Source of the DNA: Dryocosmus kuriphilus | Lineage: Eukaryota; Arthropoda; Insecta; Hymenoptera; Cynipidae | Direction of reading: 5' to 3' | Length of the DNA stretch: 64,000 nt | Assembly: GCA_038277395.1 (NCBI GenBank) | Contig: CM076197.1 | Span: forward strand, 102,140,442-102,204,441 | In this document: positions 11,531 to 22,127 of the stretch, one piece after another | Numbering within the stretch: position 1 is the first letter of the stretch | Layout: every line of letters begins with the position of its first letter | Notes under the pieces: model-generated | Told to the model about the DNA's origin: nothing | What the model saw: the letters and a program-made list of their open reading frames with translations, nothing else | The model's database searches: none | Translations under genes and position numbers: made by a program

Positions 11531-11531
11531 T

Positions 11532-12355
11532 ACAGGCCGAAAAATTTCAGAACCAGAAACCAAACATAGTGTATCCGAAGGATTTTGGTGCGCTGAATCC
11601 GAATCCGAGCTGAAAATTACTCCATCACGTCAGGTTTTCGAGATATCCTAACCTAAAAGTGCGAAAAACACTGTTTTTCACTAACTTTGAGATTACTTCA
11701 TGTCTCGAATAAAATTTTTCCCAAAAACCGGTGGCATAGTCTTAAAGAAGAACTTGTACCCTTCAAAACGCATTTTTCAAATCTGGAAAATCTTTTTTTT
11801 TTCGTTGAGATATCGATGATTGAAGTTTAGCATTTTGGCGATTTCGTGAGTTAGTCGAAACAGCAGGATTCCTTTCTTAAAGCTTTCCCAGGGCGTCGGC
11901 CTGAATCTAAGTCAACTATAAACCTATGTATGCCTATGGGGTTGGACTTATGTAAGGTGTATAGTTGACTTAGATTCAGGCCGACGCCCTGAGAAAGCTT
12001 TAAGAAAGAAATCCTGCTGTTTCGACCAACTCAGGAAATCGCCAAAATGCTAAAATTCAATCATCGATATCTCAACGAAAAAAAAAGATTTTCCAGATTT
12101 GAAAAATGCGTTTTGAAGGGTAAAAGTTCTTCTTTAAGACAGTGCCACCGCTTTTTGAAAAAAAATGTATTCGAGACGTGAAGTAACCTCAAAGTTAGTG
12201 AAAAACAGTGTTTTTCGCACATTTAGGTTAGGATATCTCGAAAACCTGACGTGATGGAGTTATTCTGAGCTCGGATTCAGATTAAGCGCACAAAGTTCTT
12301 CGGGTACACTTTGTCTGGTTTCTGGTTCTGGATTTTGTCAATATTTTTCGGCCTG
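11532..12355. repeat. 824-bp near-palindrome (foldback element)
   Basis: The left arm starts ACAGGCCGAAAAAT at 11532 and the right arm ends ATTTTTCGGCCTGT at 12355. Each arm is about 390 bp and they match with few mismatches through to a centre of about 41 bp (roughly 11921-11961, around CCTATGGGGTTGGAC). The innermost arm phrases are AATCTAAGTCAACTAT and its complement. No ORF lies in it. The near-identity of the arms suggests a recent or gene-converted foldback or MITE. A transcript across it would fold into a very long hairpin. Confidence 0.85.
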
Positions 12356-13746
12356 TGTTATGTATCAGAAAGTCTTGAAGCTTGGAAAATGAAATCATTG
12401 AAATAATTGTGGTACATTATTCAGTCACAACACTAGATCAGTGGAATAGAAGCATCAAATGAATTCTTTTATTCTAATCGATGATATTGATTGGTACTAT
12501 GTACCAATATTTCAATATTTCTCCTAGTGTTTTTCTTCTGTTTATTAACTCAATCGTAATAGATACTCTACAAAAAAATTATTCTTTAAATTAAATTTAC
12601 TGAATTATACTATTTTTCAATTATTGTTATATTATTTGAAAACCATTGTTCTAATGCTACGAGTCGCAGAATTTTATTAGCGGATTTCAATCCTTAGATT
12701 CCAATGAGGTCCTTAGGTCTCAAAGTTATTGTCGCATAAAACAGAACAAAAACATCGAATTTTAAGAAGATATTTGTTCTCAAACGAAAGACTAGATTCT
12801 CCTATCTGGTTCGGGTTGACGTAAGGGTTTTACAGTAGGTCTCGATGTCAAAGCTAAAGGAAGCACGAGTCCCTGGTCACGTATCGTGGTAGCTAATGAT
12901 GGGAATGGACGATAACTCCATCGGTGACTAAAGTCAGTTCGATCAAAGCATCAGAGAGCACCCGTGGGGTCAAACAAACAGATCGTTTTTACCGACTCTT
13001 TAAAAACCACTTTTGGTCCCGTTTTCTTTCTTCCAACCCGGCTGATGATCTTGACCGCAAAACTGAAAGGAGCTTCTTAGTACTCAGCTTATTCCGGTAA
13101 TCCTTAGCCTTTCAACACTTTAGACATGTTTGGTAAAGACCGCTTCTAAACGGATACTCTGGTAGCATAAGATTTTATTGTCACAAACCAAGAAAAAACA
13201 GTGAATGATTAAAATAGTGATTATAAAAGAATGGATTTCAGGTAACTGCGAAGCAATGTATTAAATTCACTTTAAAACACTTGCTTAATATATAACAAAA
13301 CTGAAGCAATGGTTGTTGAAATTTGCCGTAAAACTTGCTTTTTTTTGCTTTAAGTTTGCTTCGTTATCGATAGGATCGCGATACGAGTGCGAAGGAAAGG
13401 TTGAAATTCTCGAATGAACCATAAGTAGGTATAACCCTTTCTTCCACCAAGGCGGTGGCTGTGGCGGCATCGGCGGCGGCACGATGATATATATATCTCG
13501 GGTGCTAAACGGCCCATTGTTCGCGGTACCCTCTGACGAATTTGTATATGTTTATATTGGAAACGCCCGGTGGCTGTGTTACGTTAGTGCGTAACGGCGA
13601 TCCTGAAGGTAACACATCCAATTGGAGGTACAACTTACCTACAATCCAATCACCTAACTATCCTTAATCGCTACATCATCAATATCCTAATTGATTCTTT
13701 GGAAATTTACCGATAGATAATCTGTTTTAGAAGAAAGTTAGGATAA
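12356..13746. other. gene-less stretch with two CpG-richer patches
   Basis: The patches at about 12785-13140 and 13440-13620 are less AT-rich than the surroundings, but they carry no recognisable exon. The 65-codon ORF at 13285-13482 starts with a proline-rich run created by a (GGC/GGT)n patch and is not credible. Confidence 0.35.
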
Positions 13747-14045
13747 ACTTCCGAATAGTGGTTACCTCCGATTTTGTTAAAACTACGTATACTTATGTAT
13801 TTTGATGCGCTGATTACGAATATCATAGTGAAAATTGGTACAAATTTGAACTTAATGACAAAAACCATAAAAAACCCATAAAATCATGGTTTTTTTTTTT
13901 TTTTTCCCATTTATTTCCGTAAATAATAGGAATTTCGAAAAACATTTTAGATAAAAGTTATAGAGCATAAAAAAATACATTTTTCTTGTTCAATACATTT
14001 TTTTCTCTAAAACCATTTTTCACCTAGAAAAATAAGATTTTCCCA
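13747..14045. repeat. left terminal inverted repeat of the Merlin element
   Basis: Pairs with 15851-16140. Matching landmarks include GGTTACCTCCGATTTTGTT, a CATAAAATCATGG block and AAAAATAAGATTTTCC at the inner edge. Confidence 0.8.
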
Positions 14046-14204
14046 AAAAAAAGGTATTTGGAACACGTAAGAAAACTTCTTTCATTGGGGTGTGTTAGAG
14101 TTTGGAAGGCGTGAAAAAACGGGGATTTTGGTAGAGGGGGGAAGATCAGACTGACCCATAATATTGTAAAAAAAAACAAAGAAGCCAAACTTGTCACATT
14201 TCTC

Positions 14205-14570
14205 TGACCTGTCACAGGGGTGCCTTCCCGCCCCCACAACACCTGGGAAAGGGGCTTGTGTGAGACCTTAGTTATTTTTTGTGCCCTATCACAGGGGTAC
14301 CTTCCCGCCCCCACAACACCTAGGAAATGGGGTTGTGTGAGGCATTAGTTATTTTTTGTGCCCTGTCACAGGGGTGCCTTCCCATCTCCACAACACCTGG
14401 GAAAGGGGGTCGTGTGTGACCTAAGTCATTTATGTGCCCTGTCACAGGGGTGCGTGCCTTCCCGCCCCCACAACACCTGGGAAAGGGGGTCGTGTGTGAC
14501 CTAAGTCATTTATGTGCCCTGTCACAGGGGTGCCTTCCCGCCCCCACAACACCTGGGAAAGGAGTTCGTG
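14205..14570. repeat. 77-bp minisatellite, five copies
   Basis: The phrase TCACAGGGGTGCCTTCCC followed by CCACAACACCTGGGAAA recurs at about 14211, 14287, 14365, 14441 and 14521. This gives a period of 76-80 bp with small insertions. The array is GC-rich in an AT-rich element and lies between the left inverted end and the 3' end of the transposase gene. The 96-codon ORF across it is repeat-derived. Confidence 0.85.
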
Positions 14571-14766
14571 TATTTTTCTAAATAATTCTAAATAAAAGAG
14601 TTATATGGATATATGTGTAAATTTCTCTTATATACACAAGAATAGTAAATTTTATATAATGTTATGTAACTAGAATTTATCCCTCAAAATAAAATATTTG
14701 GTGGCCCTGAAAAGGGCCGATTGTTTTATATATACATGGATGTCGTACCGTCATAAGGTTAAAAGA

Positions 14767-15708
14767 CTACACGTAAACCTTGCTTCCAGTGTAAGATATT
14801 TTAATATCTGCTATGAATTGGGTGAAGGCATCTACCCCCAATTTCTTAACGCGCCGTCGCCACAAAAACTTACAAAGGTGATCAGCAAGATTGTCCTTTC
14901 GTACACCGCCACAAGAAAGAGATCGCCTCATCCATCGTCAAGAGGACTCAATATTTTGAGTGTGGGCTCCAGTATTATGATCCACGAATTCCTCAGAATG
15001 ATTCACGGTTTTATGTTCAAAGCCATAATGTTCAAGGTTTATATATCCTTTCCAACAATCCGTATGGATCTCTGTCCCTTCTGCAACGTGCTTTTTAATC
15101 AAATTAATCAACGTGGTTTCGTCTCTTTTATTATCAGGACAGATCTCCAAACGATATTTTTGTGCTTCGCCCCTGTGAATCATCCCAAGGATCCACGACC
15201 CTTCCACAACACGCCCTCTCTCATACTTCCGACGTTCGATTTTGCACTCGTCGATTTCGACAACTTCACCAACACCTCCGATTTTACCTTCTTCTGCAAA
15301 ATGTTCATCAAGAGCAATCATACAGATCTCTCTGCAAAAGGAAAATCTATCAGCGACAGTTTCTGTTGAAATTTTCTGCCTCTCAATAATGCTGCTCTCA
15401 CGTATAGTTTGCTCAAAATTAAAATTAAGAGCAAAACAATACGTGATCAGCATGCATGATGATGCTGAAATATGGCACCTCTCAAACCAGGTGTTTTCGG
15501 CAACACTATGCGTACGGCGATACTTTCCTTTTTTTTGGCAAAAGAATTGACCGCAAGTCATACTTGATTCTTGCAGTAACATTTTCTTCTTATATTTTCC
15601 ACAGAACCGTTCTTCTGGAATAAGTTCTAACTTCCTCAACCATTGCAAAGTTTTCTCTCGATCTTGGAGAATTAAACTTAAACTAAAAATATTATATTTT
15701 TGATCCAT
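14767..15708 (-). pseudogene. Merlin (IS1595/ISXO2-like) transposase with one in-frame stop
   Basis: From the ATG at 15708 the frame is open for 256 codons to a TGA at 14938-14940. The same frame then continues for 56 sense codons to a TAG at 14767. The extension contains the family's C-terminal signature (R-S-L-S...R-K-D-N-L-A-D-H-L...F-L-W-R-R-R), so the TGA most likely replaces a tryptophan codon. The N-terminal part has a C...C-G-x3-C ribbon and an ENTWFE segment. The DDE residues are visible as E-I-D-E (about residue 162 onward), H-T-D-C-W and Q-N-I-E just before the stop. Full length without the stop would be 313 residues, normal for the family. The element probably no longer makes a complete enzyme. 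A long forward-strand ORF opposite it is its shadow. Confidence 0.85.
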
Positions 15709-15850
15709 CTAGATGAGAAAAAAAAGCAAGAACAATAAGAAGAAAGTCAGATAATGAGGACGCACAGTTAATAGCTCTCCTTATATACAGAAAGCGCGGA
15801 CGTCGAAGAAAGCCCAGACCCTTATCGTACCCCACCTTCTTACAACTTCT

Positions 15851-16140
15851 TTTGGAAAATCTTATTTTTCTTGGTAAAAAATGGTTTTAGAGAAAAAATG
15901 TGTTGAACAAAAAGAATGTATTTTTTTGTAATATACAACTTTTATTTGAAATGTTTTTCGAAATTCTTATAATTTACGGAAATAAATGAAAAAAAAACCA
16001 TGATTTTATGGGGTTTTCATGGTTTTTGTCATTAAATTCAAATTTGCGCCAATTTTCACTATGATATTCGTAATCAGCGCATCAAAATAGATGAGTATAC
16101 GTAGTTTCAACAAAATCGGAGGTAACCACTATTCGGAAGT
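15851..16140. repeat. right terminal inverted repeat of the Merlin element
   Basis: Inverted copy of 13747-14045, separated from the transposase start by about 140 bp. Confidence 0.8.
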
Positions 16141-17384
16141 ACACCCGAAAGTTATCTAATATTCTGAAACTTTGACAAAATGTACCTGGGGTTCAAGTAC
16201 CAGAATGTCAAATTGTCAACTTTTTGGCAACGACCCAGATTCTGAAACAATTTAAGATTACTTTTGTTTCGTAATACGAGTTACTTGAAGACCGCAAATC
16301 GTTTAAATGTCCGACAATTTAGGTGAATGAAACTTATCTCGGTAAAATCTTTCGCACAGTGTATAATCGCATCGGAGACTCTGAGATGCGAGTCATTATA
16401 CTTACATCTTGATTTAAAGGTGAGTCCCGGTGACTGCTATTTATTTGAAGGTCTTGCGAAACGAGTAACATAAAGTGTGTCCGCCAGACTGTCAGGAGTC
16501 TGCATCGAGCGTGCTTGAAGAGTCAAGACCCGAGGTAGAGGTGCTGAGTAGAAGCAATGAAGGGCCTTGTGAAAGACCTCGCGGAATTCCGCGATTCGAT
16601 TCTATGTGGGGCCTCCCGCGCAAAAGAGTCGCCTGTTCCAGCCGGGCCTCCTATTATTTTTAATCCCTTATATATAACGTATTCCGTGAATTGTGGGATT
16701 CGGAAGGGAGAAAGAGAGGCTGAAATTTGGCACGGGAGAGCGAGAGAAAGAGGCATATAAAGCGAGGAGAATGTCGGGTGTCGAACCTGGTGCGGATTTA
16801 CGGGGCGCTTTGTAAGACCGCCTTCCTCAATTCAGCAATATACCTAAAATCCTCTTCCTTCTGAGATTCTGCTTCCATATCTTCTCTCCGGACTCTCTTT
16901 TTCTTTATCTTGCTCTCTGTGGCGACCTTCCTTTCTTTATTTCTGTGGGAGAATCAGCAGGATCTGCCAACATTCATTTGTGCATCGGAGCTGCCTTGAC
17001 GTTCATTAACCTTACAAAGATTTGCGCGAACGGAGAGTTTTTATTTGAAAACTTAAAAAAGTAATGTCACTGAAACAAAAGATGTAATATAGTCTTTTAC
17101 CTAATATTAAATCGTTTTATGTTATTAAATACATTTAACACATTTACTTGTTCTATAATTACAGTGATCAAAGTCTGTCTCTTTTTTCCTTAATCACCTT
17201 TATTCACCCTAAATTGAAAAAATCCCTTAAATCTATAATTTTGCAAAAAAAATCATTATCAGATTTTCAAGGCTTTAAAAAATACACAACACGAAGTGCG
17301 CGAGCGCACTACAACTTCATATTTCTTATTGGATATGATATTTCTTATTGGTGGTCATTTTGGTGATTTTAAGTCCAGAAAAAA
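16141..17384. other. gene-less stretch with a CpG-richer island
   Basis: Roughly 16440-17000 is GC-richer, with purine-rich GAGAGAGCGAGA-type runs and CATATAAAGC near 16755. Overlapping ORFs of 60-77 codons on both strands have no recognisable domain. It resembles the island at 8900-10080. A promoter role is possible but unsupported. Confidence 0.35.
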
Positions 17385-19680
17385 AATTTTTACATTCTCA
17401 TCAGAGAAGGTATTAGATTTATGTAAAATTTGACTTTCGCGGATTTCATGAAATCTCCACGTTTTGAGATCTCCTGAATCCAGAAAAAACGGTTTTTACG
17501 ATCTAATTTTAAATCTGTTGTCGTCGTCGTTGTTTTCGTCGTCGTCGTTGTCTGTTCCCACGATAAAGTTTTCGGTGTCTGTCGTTGGAGTCGTTTTGTC
17601 GTCGTCGTCGTTGGAGTCTGTTCCCACGATAAATTTCGAAGGACTAATCGGATTGGAGTGTGCTTTGGTACACCTCTTTAAGGGGTAAAAAGAAAGGACG
17701 AGTTCGTTAACCAGCGGTTTTCCTACAAAATATTCAAGATACAAAAAAATGGTAAAGAACAAAGTTGTTTAATTTAAAAAGATATACAAATTTTGTTTAA
17801 CCATTTATTGATAAAATGCACGGTTTTTGTTTCATTAGATAAAACGTTATCAAAAATCAAGATTTTCAAATTTCCCACCAAACTATGCAAGATACGGAAA
17901 AATAATAATAAACAAAGTTGTTCGCCTCAAAAATATCTACAAATTCTTCCTATTATTTTTTTGAACAGACGTGTAGTTTCTGAGTTATTCGTGAAATATG
18001 TTATGAAATATAAAGAAAACCACTTTTCAGGAAAACTATGCAAGATATAAGAAAATATTAACACGCAGAATTGTTCACCTTGGAAAGAGCTACAAAATTT
18101 ATTTATAAGACTCATCGTTTTACTTTTAAGAATCGAAATCCTGTATTGTGAAAATTTGGAAAATCACAGAAAAACTTTACCAGTCTACAATGTGTTTAAA
18201 AAAAATGTATTTATCGAGCGCGAAGCTCGAGTGTCATGATGAGAATGTATTCCTTAAGGGCAATATAGCCTTAAGTAAAATAATTTCTTTTGTAATTTTT
18301 AATTTAAAGGTTTATACAATCCATAAACACCGAGCGCGGAGCGCGAGTGTCGTAAATAACGTATCGAGCGCGAAGCGCGAGTGTCAACAGACGCGCGCCC
18401 TAGGCGCGCTCATACTTCGCACAAAGCGAGCGAGGAGAATGTGCCCGCGAAGCGGGCAGATTTTTTTGTTTATTTTTGAGAAAAATGATTTTTTAGTTTT
18501 AAAAAAATGAAAAACTTCAGTTTTACATTCTCATCAGAGAAGGTATTAGATTTATGTAAAATTTGACTGTTGAAGATTTCATGAAATCTCCATGTTTTCA
18601 GACCTCCTGAATCCGAAAAAACGGTCTTTACGACGGTGTCTCTCTCTGTCTGTTGTCGTCCCGTCGTCGTCGTCGTCGTCGTTGAGGTCGTCGTTGTCGG
18701 TGTCTGTGGTCGCTATAACTTTCGAAGGACTAATGGGATTGGATTGTGCTTCGGCACACTTCTTCAGGGTGCGAAAAGAAAGGACAAGTACGTTAATCAG
18801 CGGTTTTGGACCAACGGTTATGGTTTTATCCATAAAAAACGGTTGTCACAAAATCAAAAAATCCATTTTCCGGCTAAACTATGAGAGATACAAAGAAATA
18901 TAAGGAAGTAAAATTGTTCATCTCAAAAAAATCTACAAATTTTGTCTTAACCATTTTCTGATAAAATGCACGGTTTTTGTTTTAATCGATAAAACGTTAT
19001 TAAAAATCAATATTTTCAAATTTCCTGCAAAACTATACAAGGTATGGAAAAATGATAATAAACAAAGTTATTCGCCTCAAAAAGATCTACAAATTTTCTC
19101 TCCATCATTTTTTTATCAGACGCGTAGTTTTGGAGTTATTCGTGAAATATGTTATGAAATATAAAGGAAACCACTTTTCAGCAAAACTATGCAAGATATG
19201 AGAAAATATTAACAAGCAGAATTGTTCACCTTGGAAAGAGCTACAAAATTTATTTATAAGATTCATCGTTTTACTTTTAAGAATCGAAATCCTGTATTGT
19301 GAAAATTTGGAAAATCACTAAAAAACTTTACCAATCTACAATGTGTTTTAGAAAAATGTAATTATCGAGCGCGAAGTGCAAGTGCCAACAGACGCGCGCC
19401 ATAGGCGCGCTCATACTTCGCGCGACGCGCGCGATGAGAATGTGCCCGCGGAGCGGGCAGATTTTTTTGTTTATTTTTTGAGAAAAATGGTTTTTTAGTT
19501 TAAAAAAAATGAAAAACTTCATTTTTACATTCTCATCAGAGAAGGTATTAGATTTATGTAAAAATTTGACTTTCGAAGATATTATGAAATCTCCACGTTT
19601 TGAGACCTCCTGAATCCGAAAAAACGGTCTTTACGACGGTGTCTCTCTGTCTGTTTTCGTCGCCGTCCCGTCGTTGTCTC
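17385..19680 (+). repeat. tandem array of the hairpin-bearing 1-1.1 kb repeat (two units plus a partial third)
   Basis: Units start at TTCTCATCAGAGAAGGTATTAG near 17396, 18531 and 19538. In order each unit has a CATGAAATCTCCACGTTTTGAG block, a simple (GTC/GTT)n tract, a CGTTAA(C/T)CAGCGGTTTT block, two or three roughly 165-185-bp subrepeats (ATCTACAAATTT, TAAAATGCACGGTTTTTG, AAACTATGCAAGATA), then GC-rich hairpins (GAGCGCGAAGCGCGAGT; GCGCGCCCTAGGCGCGC) and a final TGCCCGCGAAGCGGGCA followed by a T run. The third unit stops in its GTC tract where the THAP element begins. The short ORFs here come from the repeat. Confidence 0.8.
18358..18467 (+). repeat. GC-rich hairpin block of the repeat unit, ending in a terminator-like stem plus T run
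   Basis: Three inverted repeats stand in a row: GAGCGCGAAGCGCGAG, CGCGCGCCCTAGGCGCGC, and TGCCCGC-GAA-GCGGGCA followed by GATTTTTTTG. The same block recurs near 19366-19470, 24425-24530, 25620-25770, 31040-31250 and 34205-34340. The last stem with its T run has the shape of an intrinsic terminator, although nothing shows that it acts as one here. Confidence 0.7.
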
Positions 19681-19682
19681 AG

Positions 19683-21611
19683 TCTGAAATCTAAAAAATG
19701 ATACTCTTTTCTAATATTCTATCTAGTGCGTTATTTTCGAAATTTTTCAAAAAAGAAATCGACTAAATTGGACTAAAGTTTGGAAACAGTGTGAAAAATA
19801 ATATTCCATACGATTCTTAAGATTGCTGAGCTTTATAATATCGCATGTAGAATATCGCATTTTTTTAGATTGATTTTAGGTCAAATGGTGACGGAAAATT
19901 AAATTTTCTTCTGGTATTTCTTTTTTGTATGACTCAAGGGGTTGTAAGACAGAAAAAAAAGTTTTAGGGTTCTAGTTATTTTATAATCAATTTGTATTAT
20001 CATGCTCTCATATTTGAACAAACAGTAAAACTGGAGAACATTTTTCACAGGAAAAGATATACTACCTTTAATCATTAAAAAATGATAATGACAGTTCTAT
20101 TTGTAAAAAAATATAACTGTAATTCCATTATTATAAATATTTCAATGATATCTTAAAATTACTACTATACAGTATACATGAAGACTGCTATAATGGCAAA
20201 GAGCAACTGGAACAACTAGAACTGCAACATTAAAAAAAAAATATTTTAAAGTAACCGAGAGATATTCTAGAAAGAAATACAAGAAGAAAATTTTATTTTC
20301 CAGGCGCTTTGGACGTAAAATCAATAGAGAAAGACTGGATTTTCTAAATCACATTATTTTCAAACAGCCCCCAGGCCCCAAGGTGGCGCTGGCTGTTCAC
20401 GAGGCCGACTCCCTCCAAAATAACGTTGTAAAGTGCAATAATTTATGTAAGTTTGGAATTTCTATAAGAAAAATCGATGTTCAGTGGTTTTGTGTATTAT
20501 TTTAGTGAAAAAAATACGAATTTTTGCATCTAACGATACAAAAAGTTTAATGAAAAATCAGGAAATGTGTCTTTGTTGGATGCAAAACCGGGCACAAGTC
20601 ATGCTCGGAAAACGGGCACATTTTTTTAGTTCTGAATTATAAAAACATTATAAAACTATGGCAAATTGCAATATTACGCGATGAAAGTAAACTAAAACCA
20701 GGTGACCCAGTCTGTCAACATCATTTCAAGTCGGAAGATGTTATTTCAGTAAAATTAAGTTTTGGGAATAATAAATTTTTAAACTGGATAATGCTGATAA
20801 AAATGTTCATAATGTATATAATACGAGCCTAAAGTTCTTTCAATTTTGATCAGTTTGATAATATTGAATTAAAGATGTTTTTCTTGTAACAATTAAAAAT
20901 GTGGGAAATTTTGAAGAACTCTTATTCGTGTTTTATTTGTACAATATTTTTAGATTTAATTTTAAACAACTCTTTTTGAATTTCTGAAGTAATACAAATT
21001 TAATACATAATTCCTATTTACAAGAGAAGTTTGTCTAAAAAAAAGTTTTTAATTACTGTCTTTAAATCTTTAAATATTTATAAATAAACCAATATTTTAA
21101 AGTTTTTGAATTTACAGTTTTTATTAACAATTAATAATGTAATATTAATATAAAATTTTAATTTAATGATAACAAAAAAAAGTTGGAAGTGAATTTCGAG
21201 CAAAAGTCAAGCATTTCATCTTTTTTGGCAGTAAATTTTACTTTAAGAAATATCTAAAACTTTCTAGATTAATTTCATGTAAAAAAAATTTGATGAAATA
21301 GATTTTATTTTGAAAAAAATGAATTTTTACGTTTTTCCCCATGCATTTTAATGAATCTAGGCCTCTTGAATAATCAGCGCCACCTGTCGGCCGTGGTCAA
21401 ATCTCAGGATGCTTTTATTCCAAGCATTTTGGGCAAAGAGCCAGAGGGCTGCTTTCAAGCTAACAAAATGTTTTTAAAGAATAATTTATAGACATTTGTT
21501 TAAAAATGCTATTTTAGTCCAATTTAGTCGATTTTTGCTATTTTTTTGAAAAATTTCGAAAAAGACACTAGATACAATATAAGAAAAGAGTATCATTTTG
21601 TAGATTTCAAA
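19683..21611. mobile_element. inverted-end element carrying a THAP-domain remnant
   Basis: The left end (from TCTGAAATCTAAAAAATGAT) and the right end (complement, to about 21611) match for about 90 bp, including AAATTTTTCAAAAAA and TCGACTAAATTGGACTAAA. The left end abuts the truncated GTC tract of the preceding repeat unit. The interior is AT-rich except for a THAP-encoding stretch and two patches of GGCGCTGGCTG / CAGCGCCACC type. THAP fingers are the DNA-binding domains of P-element-like transposases, so a P-type relic is a reasonable inference. No catalytic domain was seen. Confidence 0.6.
20552..20830 (+). pseudogene. THAP zinc-finger domain fragment
   Basis: One forward frame, closed upstream by TAA-TGA and downstream by TAA near 20830, encodes C-x4-C, then 43 residues, then C-x2-H followed by F. 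In between are the conserved W (K-L-W) and a P-G-D-P segment before the second cysteine pair. These are the invariant features of the THAP finger (C-x2-4-C-x35-50-C-x2-H, with W, P and HF). There is no methionine before the first cysteine, so the start is lost or lies in an unseen exon. After the finger the frame degenerates into AT-rich sequence. Confidence 0.7.
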
Positions 21612-22127
21612 CAGGAGAACAATTAGGAGCTGTAAACTTCTTTTCGTGTCTCGCATAATTTTCGAGAAAAATGAAGAAAGTGAAACAAAATAGATGAGTT
21701 GCGAAAAAAAAACATGAAAAAAGAAGTTTGAACTAATTAGGTCTGCTATATCAATAAAAAGAAACTTTCTGTTAGTTAGAAGAGGTCATATATAGCACAA
21801 TTTCGAATACAATTATTTTAAGAAATATCGATATGCGGATATGATGTATGAAGCGTTTTAAATAATAAAATGCCAACTGTTATAAAAATATTGTATTTAT
21901 TCATGTATTTTAACTTCCCTGACACTATAAAAAACCCTCTTTTAAAAAAAAAATCCCCCTTTTTCCCTGTAAACCCTGCAATTACCATATTTAAGATATG
22001 AATCGGAAAGAAATAGCTAATGTTTATGCAATTTAAGTTAGTAAATATTTTAGTTGCTTCTTAATCTAATGTTATAAATTCGCCAATGCTGCAAGTCGCC
22101 AAATTACGAGTTAGTTTTTCGTACATA
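21612..22127. other. AT-rich gene-less stretch, 3' side of the esterase gene
   Basis: It contains fragments resembling the hairpin-bearing repeat family (around 21640-21700), then A/T-rich sequence up to the esterase stop codon at 22128. A polyadenylation signal for the minus-strand gene was not pinned down. Confidence 0.35.

Larger units (their letters stand above)
13747..16140. mobile_element. Merlin-superfamily DNA transposon with long inverted ends
   Basis: The ends are inverted copies: ACTTCCGAATAGTGG at 13747 and its complement ending at 16140. The similarity extends about 290-300 bp inward on both sides (left to about 14045, right from about 15851). Between them lie a five-copy minisatellite and one minus-strand transposase gene. 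Merlin elements are related to bacterial IS1016/IS1595 and usually have short inverted ends, so ends this long are unusual. I could not find a convincing 8-9-bp target duplication. Confidence 0.8.

Noticed and set aside
14698..15550. Forward-strand ORFs of 223, 102 and 75 codons
   Set aside because: They are antisense shadows of the Merlin transposase, whose minus-strand frame has clear catalytic motifs.
17496..18833. Aspartate-rich small proteins from (GAC/GTC)n tracts
   Set aside because: They arise from the simple-repeat tract of the dispersed repeat unit and recur with it in all copies.
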